From Turritopsis dohrnii (taxonomy: Eukaryota > Cnidaria > Hydrozoa > Anthoathecata > Oceaniidae): DNA of 64,000 nt. Of the stretch, positions 1 to 13,430 are shown piece after piece; position 1 is the first letter of the stretch; each line of letters starts with the position of its first letter. Under the pieces are notes generated by a model. That model worked only from the letters and a program-made list of their open reading frames with translations, searched no databases and was not told where the DNA came from. The position numbers and the translations under genes were made by a program. The stretch lies in contig BQMF02000035.1 in NCBI GenBank assembly GCA_027922465.2, forward strand, positions 248,001-312,000, written 5' to 3'.

Positions 1-3000
1 TGTACATACCGCCTAAATCCATACCACCAGTTTCTAGATCAAGCCCGTTATCGTATCGATATCTTTTCTCTTTATCGGAAAGAACGCTGTAAGCTTCACC
101 AACCTAAATCATACGGTTCTTTTTAAGACAATGTACTGTTATAAATACTATCATTAAGTGCTGAATCACAATTACCGATGCAAAATGTAAAAAAAAAAAA
201 AAAAGCCTTTGTCAACAACAACTGACCTCTTTAAATTTTATTTCTTCTGCCTTTTGGGTTTCCTCGTCTGCATGTGAATGTCGATCTGTGATGAAAATCA
301 GAAAAAAAAACTTAAATTACAGTGGCCGACTGGAGATTAGTTAACTGGACAATAATTCGATGAGAACAAGGGTTAAAAACATGTCTTGATATTCCTGCGG
401 GAGCGACTTCAGCCCTGTATCAAAGACTAATAAGGGTTGAAGAAATCCACTTTTTTTGAAAAGAAGTTTTACTGCTAAAATATTTAAGGTATGATGGCCA
501 GTTTGACCTGAAATGAATTCAAAAAGACAAAAACAAGCTGCGTTCACTGTTCTCTACATTTTCGATTATTCTTCATTCTCAATCTTCGCAGAAATTGTAA
601 TAGAATTTCAAAGAATGTTGATGTGGCCCAAACTACCGACACACAAGACAGGAAAAAGGATGGTGGAAAGAATAGTGATTCAACTACTCTGACGACGAAA
701 ATTCAAAAAAATATTTTGGAGTGTGTGTTATTTTCTTTAAGGCTTAGTAGTCAAACGAATGTTCCTCAACGCCACAATCGATATAAAGGGCACAAGGATT
801 GGTTGATTCGATGATCACGGTATTACATACGAGCTATTGAAAAAACAAACTTACCCGGATGATGTTTCAATGCCTCTTTTCGATACGCCTTTTTGATATC
901 ACATTCACTGCTAGTTTTGGAAACACCAAGTATTTTGTAATAATCTTTTCTTTTACTTTTCTTCAATTCCAATTTTGCTTCTTTCAAAAGGCTTCTATAT
1001 TCTATAATAACATCAAAAGTAAACGAATACAAGTTCGATACGAAATGTAAAAAAAATCTTTCCTGTAGGTTGTAATTACCAGCATAAACAGTTACCTTGA
1101 CTACGATCCATTTTGGAAATCTTTTCATAATCTCTTACAGCTTCTTCGTACTGTTCTGTATCCATGTAACTGAAACACGTATCAAAGAGCGGAAATCTTA
1201 CTTCAGGTGACTGTACTTCAAAAGGTTTCGAACGAATGGTCTTCACCACCTTCCTGAGAAATATTTCTAACAGGAGTCTGCTTTGATTATCATTCCATCA
1301 TACTTAAGCAGATATAGAAATAAGGAAATATTTTCCCTTGCTACAAGGCGATTCGTCAATAAAAAGCTTTATTTTTTTCCCCTTGAATATAGTGCAGCCT
1401 TTACAAAATTATTTCTCGCACTAACATTCAAATAGTTGTGAAAAAAACATTCCCTTATACAGTTTTACAGATACTTCCAATAATTATAGTCACATTTCAT
1501 GTGGCGCCTGATGACAAGAGACAGGTACTGACCCCAAGATTTTATTGGTCCACCATTACAAACATACATATTTGAGATGAACCTTCCCTTACCATTTTGC
1601 TCTCCTCAGATATGCCTTTAAATATGACGGGTCCAACTCGATGGCCTTGGTACAATCTTTTATAGAATCGTTGTGTTTTCCAAGTTTTGCATTCACAGTC
1701 GCTCTGTTGCAATATAGTTTAGAATTTGTCGATTTATTTACAGGGTCTATACTCAATGCTTTTGTATATAGTTCAACAGCTTCATCGTAATTTTTACTTC
1801 GAAATGCCTGGTTTCCAGCTTCTTTGGTGGTTTCCAGGCTTTTGGCTTTCTAGAATATCAAATTTTGAATGGAATCTTACCTTTTTATGTACAAAAATAT
1901 TATTTTTGCTTATTTGCTGGTGTTGAGAGGAAAATAACTTTTCATTCCATAAACATTTCGGTGCTTCAGCAATTTTTTAGACAATCACCCAAGCAATATT
2001 TTAGGCTTGTCTTTAAGTGAGATAGTATTTACCTCTTATTACAAAAATCAACCTGTAAGAATCAGTATCAAACGCACTGAGGGGACTTCACAAAATTAAC
2101 AATTAACCGCACTGTTGAGGGAAGATTCAGCCTGTAGAACAACAGATTTCCATAGTGAAAGGTTTACATGAACGGTTTCAATTCATGAAAATGTAGTGCT
2201 GCCACAGCAGAAAACCCTGGAATAAAATAAGTGTCATGGCTCTCGAATAGAAGTGTTGTTGGAAAAGTTCTCCAAACTGGTGTGGAAATGTCTTGAACAG
2301 AGTTACTGAACTCCACTAACAAGAGCACAGCTGATAACTTCATGCAGCAATGCAACATGGACATGCTGACGTCAGCCATAAGGAAAGGATTTCTGAATAC
2401 ACAAACTCTGACTTGAAGTACCGTAAATATCCGATTAAGCGCCCAGCATTTATTAACCGCCCCCATCTAATAAGCGCCCAGGCAATTTCCATAAAGTTCA
2501 ATAAGCGCCCAGTATTTATTAAGCGCCCCCTCTTGAATAAGCGCCCACCTTGTAAAAGAGGGCGGTTAATCGAAAACTGCCTTGAGAAACTGGGTGCTTA
2601 TTTGAAATTTTTACTTTCTTATATCGGTAAATAAATAAAATACGTAGTTTATATGTTGTATAATTTTTTTCCCTATGTTTCAACTCTAGTTGGAAACTGT
2701 TCTTTGATCTTCAACAATTGTTCATCAGGGAGTCTTACTGTTCGATTACATTTTGTGCGGTCCAACTTCCCATTTTTCGTTTCCCAATGATTGTAACGTA
2801 GATGTAATTTCTTGTATTTACGTTCAAAATCTGATGAAGTAGTTTTGAAATGAGAAAGATGATGTTGATCTTGTTTAAATTAAAACTAAAAAATCTAGTA
2901 AGATCCTAGTAAAACTAAAAAAACAGTAGTAAGACGAAACCTCACTTTGTTAATGTTTTTTTCAGTTTTATTTTTCAGGAAAAATTATAAAAATCAAAAT

Positions 3001-6000
3001 TATTGTTGTCTTTATCTAGTGCAAAATTAGAAAAATTTTATTAACGCCCAGCATTTATTAAGCGCCCCCCTTGATTAAGCGCCCATGCAAAAAACCCAAA
3101 AATTTAATAAGCGCCCAGGGCGCTTGTTCGGATATTTACGGTAATACAATGTCGTCATCCTCCTGTCCAGTGGCGCAAACAAAAAACTCTTCAGAAAATA
3201 ACTTTACCATTACCTCATCAACGTAATTAAGCGGAGTGTTTAATTCGAATTTTAAAGTAACGAAGGAGAAAACCATCAATCGAATACCTTATATGCTTCT
3301 TTTGCTTTCTTGAAATCTGGTGCAGTACGTAACAGATGTTGAAACAATGTATAAGCACGATCAACTTGATCCTGAAAACAATAGCAAATACAAACCACCC
3401 ACCCAACCATAATATACACAACAGAATTATGACTAAACGAAAGCCAGAAAGTCCACTAACCTGATAATATAAACAAAGTCCACGGACGTATAATGCTTCC
3501 TTATTGTTTCGATCTTTTTGAAGTATATCACTATAAGTCATGAAGAAAAAATCATTTTTAGAATAAAAATGTAATGGAAATGTAAATTATGTTTAAAAAA
3601 GGTTTCACAGGGAAAAAACGTCTTCAGAAAACCTTCTTGAACTGAAAATGCTTGATTTATTTCACCGCAAACCATGATAAGAGAATCAGGATATTCCTTA
3701 ACATTCACTTTATTATCCCAGCAGGCTAAATAATCGTCAAAAAGCCACTGCGACAAAGAGTATTTTTATTGAAACAGTGTGTATATTTCTATAGAATTGC
3801 ACTCCTTCACAATTGATTTTTCAACAAATTTGCCCATTTTGGCAACAAGCTTTTATTTGATTTAACCAAAGACAATGAAAGAATTCAAAGAGGATAAGAA
3901 CTAAATTCTTTCTTTTGGGAATAAAATATTTCTATATTTGAAATTCAGATCGTTTGTTGCTTAGACATGTAAACAAACAACTTCTAATCAGATCAGAGAT
4001 TGTAACCCAGCCGGCACATTTGTTAAAAAATCTCTGCGATGGAGCACATTTCTATAAAAATATACACACTATTTCAATAAAAATGCTCTTTGTCGCAGTG
4101 ACTTTTTGGCGATTTTCCCAATGGGAATATTGTGATTCGTATACTCTTACTTAGCTATCAACTGAGCATCACTATATTTTCCAGTCATAGCGAGACATTC
4201 CGCTTGTAGACCTCGATAATTCGGACTAGTAGGGGCAAACTCCAGCAACCTTCTCATACAAAATTCAATCTGCAATGAAAACAAACAAAGTCACCGTAGT
4301 AAAAAAATGATTGCATGACCACAATTGAAAAGAACGCCACTATTGCGTATGGGGAGCACATTGGTTGCAACTTAATGCACTTATGGAATGTGTTCTCCAT
4401 AGGTAATAAGTTTATCTTTTATTATCAATATATTTGTTTATTATATGTTAATGCCTATTTCATGCTTGTTCTGTAGTGTGTGGAGTATTTGTTCTTTCGT
4501 TATATTACATACATCATGCCTTGTGACTTCTATCATTAATTTGCTTTATTTTCTAATGATTTAATTTTCTCATTGTGTTGTTGGATACACGTGACAAATA
4601 TCTGGTGCTAGTTGCAGTGGCTGCATAGGACAGAGATGGAACTGATATTGGTTGCCCCTTGATCTGTGTTAGAGATTAAAGGGCCAAACTCCAATAATCA
4701 CTAAATTTCTCAATAACAACAAGGGAAAACACCATCTACACATACTTGTCTGTAATCACCCTTTTCATAAGCAGCCCCACTTTGCATCTCGTATCCCATC
4801 ATCAATTTAACATTGCGCATCTAAAAACATTTTGGAAAAATAACGGAGATTTCGGCCGTTTAAAGAGCAATTTAGTTAAAAGAACAGTCTAGTTCAAACT
4901 TATATACACAGAAAGCATCATTTTCAGTTACCTCAAATGTTAACCGATGCATCTTTTCTATTCTCTCTAGCTCTGACAGCACTGACAGAGAAAATGAAAC
5001 AAAGTCACATCAGTTTAATGTGTGAAAATTAAACAGTTGTGCTTATTTCCAATATTTAAGTGAATTTTTTTAAAGGGGGAGATTTCCCCAAGAGGCCATT
5101 TTATGTGTGGTTTCCGCAAAGAGATGTGTGATCACAAAAAATTTGTATGTCATTTTTACGGCAATCAAGGTGAGCAACACAGTAATCAACATGTAACATC
5201 AAGTTTAATAAAGACAGAATCAACCTAAAGATTAATGCTATTTCCAATGTCAAAAAACGCAAAACAACAGAACAGCATTTCTATTGGAAGCATTTAAAGT
5301 TTACTTTAAATAAATGTACACAATTAACCTCTGAAGGTTTCACAGTGATATTGAAGTCAAATTCAAACCATCTGAAATTCAGTATCTCAAAGGAAATTAT
5401 CGAAATTACCTCTTCAAGGACTATTTTATTTTTTGGATCTAACGACTTTGCTTTTTCGAGCACTTGCAATGCATTATTAGTTTGACCAGTGGCAATATAA
5501 CATTTTCCAGCTCGAAGGTATGCTTTCATGAAAGATGGGTTCAAAGTGTATGCCTTCCGTGAATCTTCGAGTGCACCCTGAAAATCCATTAGCATAATTG
5601 ATGCGGCAGCTCGGTTTCCATAGTACGCAGCACAACCAGGATCAAGGTCTACAAAATACATGATTGCCATTCAAAAATGTTTTGTTTATTGATAATACAT
5701 CTATATTAATGATTCTTACCTATAGCCTCTGTGTACAATTCTTTGGCAGTTTTGTAGTTCTTGTTACTATAAGCCTTGTTTCCATCTTCTTTCTTTGACA
5801 ATGCTAATGCCCTTAAAATAAGATTTAAGTGTTACACAAAATTTTAAGATTATCATTATAGTTTATGTAATATTTAGATTCAAATATTTTTGCTGTGGAG
5901 CAGTATTGTCATTCATTTCAATAACACAATGAAAAAACTTAAGTAAATCATGTGATTTCTGTGTAAAAAGAAATACCTTAGGGGAGAGATTTTGCAGGGA

Positions 6001-9000
6001 TTTTAATTTCGCGGTTGATCAAAATAGTTCTTTTCACGGAATTTAATTTTGTGGATGGAAAACATTATAAATTTTCGCGAGAATTTTATTTCGAGGATGG
6101 TAAAAGTTTTTTTTTTTTTGTGGGAATTTAAGGCTTATTTTATACTATTGAATTACTATTTCAAAACAGGGTAAATATAGTTAAAACCTTAAGGAAACCA
6201 TTAATCCCCCTAGTGTATTATTTTAAAGAGACTAAACACATACCCAATACTCAAAATCATCAATTTCCTTTCAAGTATAGAAGTACGAAGAAGTAACGAG
6301 GTTTAGTTTTGTAATATCGTGAATTTAGTTTCGCGTACAGCCAATTTTGAAACATTTCGTGGGAATTTAATTTCGCTGACTACCAATTTTAAAAAATTTT
6401 GCAGGAATTTAATTTCGCTGATTTTCGCAAAAACTGCGAAATATTCTTTTTGCGAAGATTTCTTCCCTCCAGGTAATGATAATTGGGCAAAGCATTGGAG
6501 TCAAAAGTTTTTCAATTCTACAACCGGAATAGGAACAACATTTTATTTATTTATTTACGAATGTTTACCCAGGATAGCTTCTTCAGTTCCTTAAGGTACT
6601 GTTATCAATGAGTGTCCTGCGAAGGAGGTCCTAGAGCATTTAAAGCCCCCATTTGGGCTACGGAGGCTGTAATGACAGGAACCGCTCAACTAGACAACCA
6701 TCCTAGACATCATTCCTACATAAGTATTTTTTAACAGGAATCACTGATAAAAACATTCTCTGTTTTCTCAACTAAGCAGTTTGTTTCACAACATGAAATA
6801 ATGTTCATAACAAAGCATGAAAATCTTTACGAAACAAGTAGCTTCTAAATAAGTTAAATTACAACAAACATGTTTGTTAAGCTTGGTTCTCACCAGTTCT
6901 CACTGTGCGCTAACGATCGGATAAGCATGGGGCGCATGACTTTCATGTTCACACTGTGGGCTTAGATTTTTATCAGCTAAGAAGTCAGGTGCACCATGCT
7001 TATCCGATTGTTAGTGCACAGTGAGAACCAAGCTTTACAGACACTAAAAAACAAAGGAGTGATTGTTGATCTAAACACAACCAGTAACAAGGTTTAATTT
7101 TGCACATGAAAAAACCTACTGCAAGAGATTTGAATCATTTAATTATTTTAAGCTTTTAAAGTGTTTCCTGCATCCAAAATTATAACTTAACATTACAATA
7201 GAGCTCTCTTGCAGTCTTCTCAATTATGTAAATCAGTACCAGTGTGATAGATCACGCTGCTTAATTATCTCAAGGCACGTGATGTCACACACCTACTTTT
7301 TTCAATCTTTAAATTTGTGTATTAAAACATTTTTTGAGGAAATATTCAGGTCTTGTCATGAAAGGCGTGCAATCAGCCAACAGTGTGCAACCAGCCGACA
7401 GAATTTTAGAATGTTATTTTAAATCACACAAGTTAAGCTTCCATTTCACTGTTATCGTAAAGGGACTTGAAAACTGAGATGCCTTTTAATTTCATTGAAT
7501 AACACGGAACAAGTCCTACTAACAAGTCCTACTAGTACTACCTATGTTTTCATATTCTTTCGTTTTGGTGTACAAATGAATTGGTATAATGAAGGAAATT
7601 TCAAAATTACCTTAGCAACAATAGTCGTTCTCCCTAGCAACAACAAATTGGTGAATAATCACTTAATATACCTAAGTTATCCTTCATTCTCAATTGAGCA
7701 TGAAAACTAAAGAGCAGGTTTCACATCTAGTACACCAACAACCGTACCCCCATGTTTTGAAACGGAAAAAAGCAACGTCAGCAAATTATTAGCTTGATAC
7801 ACATGCGTGACTTTCCCCTTTTTGGGGACATCCATAAAACTAAGGATTCTCACTAATGTTCCAATCGTTAATAAGTAAATAAATAAGTAATAAGTAAATT
7901 TTTTACCAAATTACAGATTTTTTAATTAAAATATGCCACTTATCAGGTCCCAAATCAATAAAAAAAATATATGAAAATTAACACTTCTTCTTTTTCTCAT
8001 CTTGTTTCTCTCTGCCTAGCAGTGGCTTCGGCCTTGCAGGTAGCAACCCATTTAAAAAAACAAAAAAAAGCTAAATTCCAAAATTTTTGGACGGAAAAAC
8101 TTTCAGACAAGTCACAACTTCAAATGGAAAAACATTTGGACAAAAGTTTGTTAGAAAGTAAAAATTACATTCTGAAGTCAAATTGGATACATCAATCAAT
8201 CCTGAACGTTTCATTTAAAATTTCACAAAAGTAACAACCAATTAAGCACCGAAAGTTTGGTGCCATTCTATCCTTAATACTCCTCTCATAGATGTTTCCC
8301 AAAATTGGTCCCTTTTCCACTACACTCTTTCTTTTTATAAGAACAATTTTATAAGAACACAACCCTCAGATTTGGCCAAAAAATAAGAACAAAATAAGAA
8401 CAACTTGAGGATCAAATCATTGGTCCAAAAATTAGGAAGGGCCTGAGGGAGAACTTTATGTGGCGTTGTGACTCTCTTCAATGTTTAGAACATTGTACTT
8501 GGTTACGATGGTATGTTTTTGCACATTAACACACAAAATGTTTTATTTTGTGTTCTTCGGTATGTATTTATGATGTGCGTGATTTATTCTCCTTTATCTT
8601 GCAATTTTACTATTCTTTCAGTTTCGTTTATCATTGTTGTTTTGTTTTGCTTTATTAATTATACAACTTTTTCATTTCATTTTTCATTCACATTTTAATT
8701 TAGTTAATTTTGTGTTTTGTTTGTAACCTGTTTTTGCGAAACCCTGAGTAAAGAAAAATCTTGTGAATGGCTTATTTCTTGAGTTGGATTGCCTTTCACA
8801 AATATATATAAGAATAAAATGAGGGTGAAATCTGAAATTATGCTTTTAAAGGTAAGAACAAAATAGAACAATTTAAACTGAAAAAGGCTGCAAAAAATAA
8901 GAAGACCCAGCCTCAGGTTAGGTTTTACTGGTTCTTATAAAAAATGTGTGTACTTAAAATTGCAATAGCTTTCGATTGGCTTGGAGTTAGGTGGTTGACC

Positions 9001-11447
9001 CTTTGTTGGCTTTCTTTTTTGTGTTCTTTTTAAGCCTGGTTCAGACCTGGCAATTATGACAATTAAATTTCAGGGTAATTGTTGTAATCGTCGTAATCAT
9101 CTAATGTCAACACTGGCGATTATGATCGTATTGTCTATTATGTTAAATTTACTAAGGAAAGAAAGTATAGTGTGTTTGAAAGAATTTTCATTATGGATGG
9201 TCTGCAATTTAACGAAAAATTGGCTGAAGCGCTTCAGTAAAATATTTGTCTACATAATAAATCAAGGATTACAAAGGATTACAATGTGTTATTATATAAC
9301 ATGTTTTTGTTTAAATATTTACGAACCCTATGCTGGTTCTTTTTTATCTCATCAGTAACTGCATGCCATTGTGCCTAGACTTGTTAGTTCTGTTCTTTAA
9401 CTTGTTTGTATTCTCTTGTTATTTCTCTTATTCGATCACCGTCGAGGTCAGACATCTCTCCACAGCTGATCTTTCGCGCCAAAAGCCACGTCTTCGTGTT
9501 TTAAATCCCGGTTTTATACTAGCAGCTAATCTAACTCTGGTACGATTCTGCATTCATCACTGCTTCTGCTATATAAATGCCAGCGAAAACAAGGCAAAAG
9601 AAACTGATCAACATGTCTTCATCAAATTCTTCTATTCATTATTATATTCATTATTATGATCCTGATCCGTCATTCCCCGATAACGTCGGTGAACTGCATG
9701 ACATCCTAAAAGAATTGCGCGAATCCGTCGCCCGAGTTGAAGCAAATCAGCAGCTATTTCGGACCGAAATTCTCACTGAGATAAGCACCAACACAGGTAA
9801 AATTTTTGAAAAGATCTCTGAACTCAAAAAGAAAGTCCAAGATCAACAGGACAGAATTTACGAACTTGAATGTCAGGCTGCTGCGGAAAATCAGAACATA
9901 CACCGTAACAATATTGAAATCGCTAGGATACCAGACGACATTACCGATGATAATTTAGAAAACAAGGTAGTTGAGCTCTGTCAAAACCTGAATGTCCCTA
10001 TTGCTCTATTTTTTTTTATTTATTTATTTTTTCTAAACTAGTATATAAGGTTATAATAATACATCATTATATAGATCTATATCTCCTTTGGTGGCCATCA
10101 CTAAATTAGTTTTTGCTATTTGGTACTATAATGTACTATAATCTATTAGCATAAATTACAAATTACAACATTTGTTCCATACTGATGAGATATTGATGAA
10201 ATAAAGTAATGCATCTAACTTATCAACGTACAGTTATTACAGTTATTCTTCATCGTCTTAGTTTTCTTATAATATAAAGAGTACTAACTGCTCTAAGTTG
10301 CAATAAGGTATGTTTTTCATTGATCTTTAATGATGAAAATGATTATCCTAACATTCTCTGGTCATCATAGTTGAGGGAAAACAAAACCTTACCTTATTTT
10401 TTAATGAAAAGTTATGAGGAAAAATGTATTGGAATGTAGACCAAAGCGTTTTTCCTCAAAAATACAGCAAATCTAATAGTCAAGTCACACGACATCCCAA
10501 CCATGAACGGGTGCCCTTCTTTTGGTGCAAATCTACCAATGTTGGGGTGAAGATGATGGTTTTAGGGGTCAGTCACAAATCGAATTTAGGTTCAAATAAC
10601 GTCATATGACGTTATGAATAGTAACCCACCCACCCACCACTCATAACGTCATATGTCGGAAATGGTAAAAAATCGATGTAATTGAGTATTTCTGTAAAAA
10701 CGCTAGTTTAGTTAAAAAAACATCATACATTTACCATCTCCCAACAACAACATACATAGATTTGGAACTAGCCGACCAAAAAACTGGGAAAAAAAAAACT
10801 GGAAAATAACCCGAATTAAAAGAAAAAGAACCACGGCAGCGGAGAGTGTTCTCGCAAAAAAATAGCACTTTCAAAATCGATGCTTCTGTTATGAATTTTT
10901 TAACGTCACTTGAACTAACCCACCCACTAACGTCATATGACGTTATCTAAACCTAAAATCGATTTGTGACTGACCCTTTAGAGCCTTCTATATAACCAAC
11001 TTCTTTTTAGGAAACAAACACAAAATATATATTTGTAATGGCCTAAGTTAGGGAGATTGAAAAATAGACCAGAAATTCCAAAAATTTTAAAATCATGTAT
11101 GTATTTTGATTCTTTTCTTCTAATAAAACATCAAAATGATGTGTCTTGGAATCATTTATTTCTTGGTTTTTGTAATGAGGAGGATGGGGAGGGTGCAAAA
11201 GACAATACAAAGATAAGACTGTGTGGCTGCTGTTGTTGTTGTTTGTTTTGGGGGGAAGAGAATTTCCTATCCTATTATAAGCCTTGGTACAATTTATAAG
11301 AAATAGAACAAACTTTTCATCGGGAATAGAAGAATCTTCAACTTCCATATCATCATTAGATTTTTCATTGCATGAATCTTCGTTGATCTCCATTTTCATA
11401 TCACTAGATTCTCGAGGGAGAGTTGTACAGACTTCGGCTGCTGCCAT
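1..11447 (-). CDS. DNAJC7: DNAJC7-like TPR and J-domain co-chaperone (3' end beyond window)
   Basis: Co-chaperone that bridges Hsp70 and Hsp90 through TPR repeats and stimulates Hsp70 through its J domain (family knowledge). Exons read on the minus strand with matching phases: 11314-11447 (ATG at 11447, MAAAEV start), 5720-5811, 5410-5648, 4932-4980, 4746-4820, 4151-4269, 3461-3530, 3288-3371, 1593-1849, 1096-1169, 856-1001, 227-285, and 1-103 continuing out of the window. The TPR part includes [30 protein letters not shown] and [11 protein letters not shown]. The J domain includes [25 protein letters not shown] (HPD across the 856/285 splice) and GEAYSVLSD. The order matches vertebrate DNAJC7. 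Intron 1 is about 5.5 kb and full of repeats; the other introns are mostly small. Whether the last exon ends at a GTATGT near base 3 or runs on cannot be decided here. Confidence 0.95.
2419..3143. repeat. AAGCGCCC-rich TIR element in a DNAJC7 intron
   Basis: The ends are inverted copies of TACCGTAAATATCCGATTAA, the right end being GGATATTTACGGTA. Both ends carry clusters of 'AATAAGCGCCC' motifs; the middle is plain AT-rich DNA without a credible ORF. Non-autonomous DNA transposon of unassigned superfamily. Decayed pieces with the same GGGCGCTTAATCGG motif occur near 51629-51713. Confidence 0.8.
3718..3842 (+). repeat. CCCAGYGGGCA short MITE, copy A
   Basis: About 125 bp with the family layout: CCCAGCAGG end, AATCGTCAAAAAG, GCGACAAAGAG, ATTTTTATTGAAA, TGTGTATATTTCTATAGA, then TTTTTCAACAAATTTGCCCA. 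Lies in a DNAJC7 intron. Confidence 0.75.
4006..4125 (-). repeat. CCCAGYGGGCA short MITE, copy B
   Basis: Same family as the copy at 3718 but inverted, so the two form a pair about 160 bp apart. Ends CCCAGCCGGCAC and CCCAATGGGA; inner TCTCTGCGATGGAG and TCGCAGTGACTTTTT. Confidence 0.75.
5974..6475. repeat. TTTAATTTCGCG-rich repeat element in a DNAJC7 intron
   Basis: Imperfect inverted ends TACCTTAGGGGA and TCCCTCCAGGTA. Interior is repeated 'GGGAATTTAATTTCGC(TG)' units near both ends, in opposite senses. Related elements are at 53002-53426 and, in pieces, at 14715-14866, 55050-55180 and 58693-59115. No coding capacity. Confidence 0.65.
6879..7035. repeat. 157-bp foldback MITE, AAGCTTGGTTCTCAC ends
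   Basis: Almost the whole element is an inverted repeat: AAGCTTGGTTCTCAC, then CACTGTGCGCTAACGATCGG and ATAAGCATGG on the left, mirrored on the right by CCATGCTTATCCGATTGTTA, GCACAGTGAGAACCAAGCTT. A related but decayed start (AAGCCTGGTTCAGAC) is seen at about 9033. Confidence 0.85.
7040..9430. other. Intronic DNA without recognisable genes
   Basis: Part of DNAJC7 intron 1. AT-rich; the short ORFs here (for example 7971-8234 and 8513-8698) look like low-complexity translation and match nothing known to me. A decayed fragment with CGTCGTAATCATCTAATGT near 9080 recurs at about 46525. Confidence 0.6.
9577..10002 (+). pseudogene. Non-LTR retrotransposon ORF1 fragment
   Basis: The ORF opens at 9577 and runs to a stop at 10041, but resemblance ends near 10000, where the sequence turns into T/A homopolymer. 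Residues 35-115 form an amphipathic coiled coil ([38 protein letters not shown]). It leads into [20 protein letters not shown] and [10 protein letters not shown], the linker and start of an RRM-like fold typical of L1/LINE ORF1 proteins. The upstream stretch from about 9432 is less AT-rich and may be the element's 5' UTR. This is a 5' piece with its 3' part lost, the reverse of usual LINE truncation. On the plus strand, antisense to DNAJC7, in its first intron. Confidence 0.75.
10050..10560. other. AT-rich intronic DNA, nothing recognised
   Basis: Between the LINE fragment and the next TIR element; no ORF with coding character, no inverted ends found. Confidence 0.55.
10566..10976. repeat. 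411-bp foldback element with GGGTCAGTCACAAATCG ends
   Basis: Left end GGGTCAGTCACAAATCG followed by TTTAGGTT and AACGTCATATGACGTTA; the right end mirrors this (AACGTCATATGACGTTA, CCTAAAATCGATTTGTGAC, TGACCC). Flanked by TTTAG on both sides (10561-10565 and 10977-10981), a probable 5-bp target duplication. Non-autonomous; superfamily not assigned. Confidence 0.8.
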
Positions 11448-12280
11448 TGTTACAATAGGTTCGGGAAGAAATTTCTAGAAGGTTGTTTACAAAATGATCA
11501 CTTTTTATTTTTGCGTGGTCACTCTGAGTAAGGTCACATGAAACATAGTTACTTTCGTTTGCAATTTATGTGATTTTTTACATAATTATTTCTTATTACG
11601 CACGATCACTGAGATGTGGTGCAAGAAAAATGGTTCCCCTGTTCTGTCCCCACCAAACCAAAGGCTAATTTGAAATTAAAATATATAGCTAAACGTTGAG
11701 AAGAAAACAATTTGATTATGATTATGTTTATGTGTTCGGTGAGGATATTAAACGGTAAAACTAATGACCTTAAAGCTTATACATTCAGAAACTTCTTGCT
11801 TGTTTTTTATTTATTTTTTTGGTTTAGTCACTTATGCTTCGGTATTTTAGGGCTTCGGTTTCCATTCTTTATAGGGCACTTTTCTTTCTTTTTTTTCTGT
11901 GTGACGAATTTTGAGCCTCAACTGGCAATAACTATCAATACATAAAAGTTCGTAATCTCTAGAGTAGAGACAGATTGCTTCATGCATGTCATGGTGTGGT
12001 GAAAACCACAGAGCGTAAAAATTTGACGATACATCCTGTGTGTTGATATAAGAGCAGAAGCTGACCTTTATTTATCAAGTAATATTTTTAAAGTAGTAGC
12101 TGGGAGTTGTACTATTTGTAAATTTCTAATCAAAACATTCAACGATTCTTCTTCAGAATTTTGAAAAAAACGCCAGTCAGGTATAATTATAAGTAAGTAG
12201 CAATTGCAAGAATAACTAAGGAAAACAATGAGTCATTCACCAAGTAGATAATAATTAAATTCTGTTTATTTAATAATAAG
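11448..12280. other. Region 5' of DNAJC7, no gene recognised
   Basis: Upstream of the DNAJC7 start codon and so expected to hold its promoter. I see no reliable TATA box. The 77-codon ORF at 11712-11945 is hydrophobic low-complexity translation and not called. Confidence 0.5.
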
Positions 12281-13430
12281 CAGTTAGGACCACTCGACCA
12301 GAATTCGTCGCTAAAATAATCCTGATTTATTATAAAGAATTGTCTCGATAATTTTATTTTACTCTCCTATTTGAATACATCCGATTGAATGATGACGATC
12401 TAGCATAGCAACCGCATAGAAACATAGCTCTAGGGAAAATTCCACACGGTAAAATTTTTTTATTTTTGGGATGGTGAAACTTTATGCAAAAACAAAACTT
12501 TTTACCGTGTCAAAATTTCCTTTTCAGCTTAGTTCTTCATAAAATGAAGAAAGAAGAAAACGAACAATTTATACATCTTCGGAGGAGTACCGCTTTTCTA
12601 GCGATACATTAGCATAAGTTTCAATAATGGTCGTAAAATTAAATTTGCGCTATTGTGTGGCGTATCGTCAAAACAATTATTAAAATCATTAACATAACAA
12701 TACCAAACATTGCAATAATAAACTTTCGGGAAGCATTCGGAATGAATAATTCAAACGAATGAATGGTTATTACATGCTTCACCAGAACATATATATTTCG
12801 TAATTATACGCTCAGTCCTCCCCTTAGCTTAAACTTAGTGTTCTAGAAATGTTTAGTAGTATATCCCTTGAAAAATTGCTTGGTAAAAAAAGAAGGCCAA
12901 CTAAATCCGAGGGTGGTGCAATCGCACCCAAAGCAACCCCCGAGTTACGCCACTGCGTACTTATTTTGGGGATCTGGAAACGAAGTTATTCAATCTGAAT
13001 ACGAAAGTAACACAAAAAATCACGGGTACCTTTCACCCTTTCAAAGAAATGGCTGCAACTCCGTGAAATGTTTTTTGTGAAAATATTTAAAAGTCGCCAG
13101 TGTTCCCGATCTTTTGTGCCTTTAATACTACGATGAACTTCGTCTGTATCTCGACGAATTCTATTCACATATTCTCGGGCTTCATAGAAAAAACACAAAT
13201 AATTTGTTCTGGACAATTTATTTATATCAACGTGAATGTTCAAAGTAAAGAGTCCTAAGTTACAAATTAAATCAGATTGATAATTACTTCTTTCACGATT
13301 TTACAATACATTTCTCAATCTTGTATTCTCAAATCAGAAGAAAATGTTGTGAATGCACTTCGTCATGTGGCTGTCATAAAGTAGTATGAAACGCTTTTTA
13401 TCGCAAGTTTTGGTCGAGTGGTCCTAACTG
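12281..13430. mobile_element. 1.15-kb DNA transposon with perfect 20-bp TIRs
   Basis: Left end CAGTTAGGACCACTCGACCA at 12281-12300 is exactly complementary to the right end at 13411-13430. ATAAG flanks both ends (12276-12280 and 13431-13435), a likely 5-bp target duplication. The interior contains a minus-strand exon-like stretch at about 13083-13185 (EYVNRIRRDTDEVHRSIKG) preceded by a pyrimidine tract and AG. This may be a captured or decayed exon; I do not recognise it. No transposase seen, so probably non-autonomous. Confidence 0.8.

Noticed and set aside
1726..1926. Plus-strand ORF of 66 codons
   Set aside because: Shadow of the DNAJC7 TPR exon at 1593-1849 on the minus strand.
2164..2634. 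Overlapping ORFs of 94-100 codons
   Set aside because: They run into the AAGCGCCC repeat element and lack coding character; DNAJC7 exons lie elsewhere in this region.
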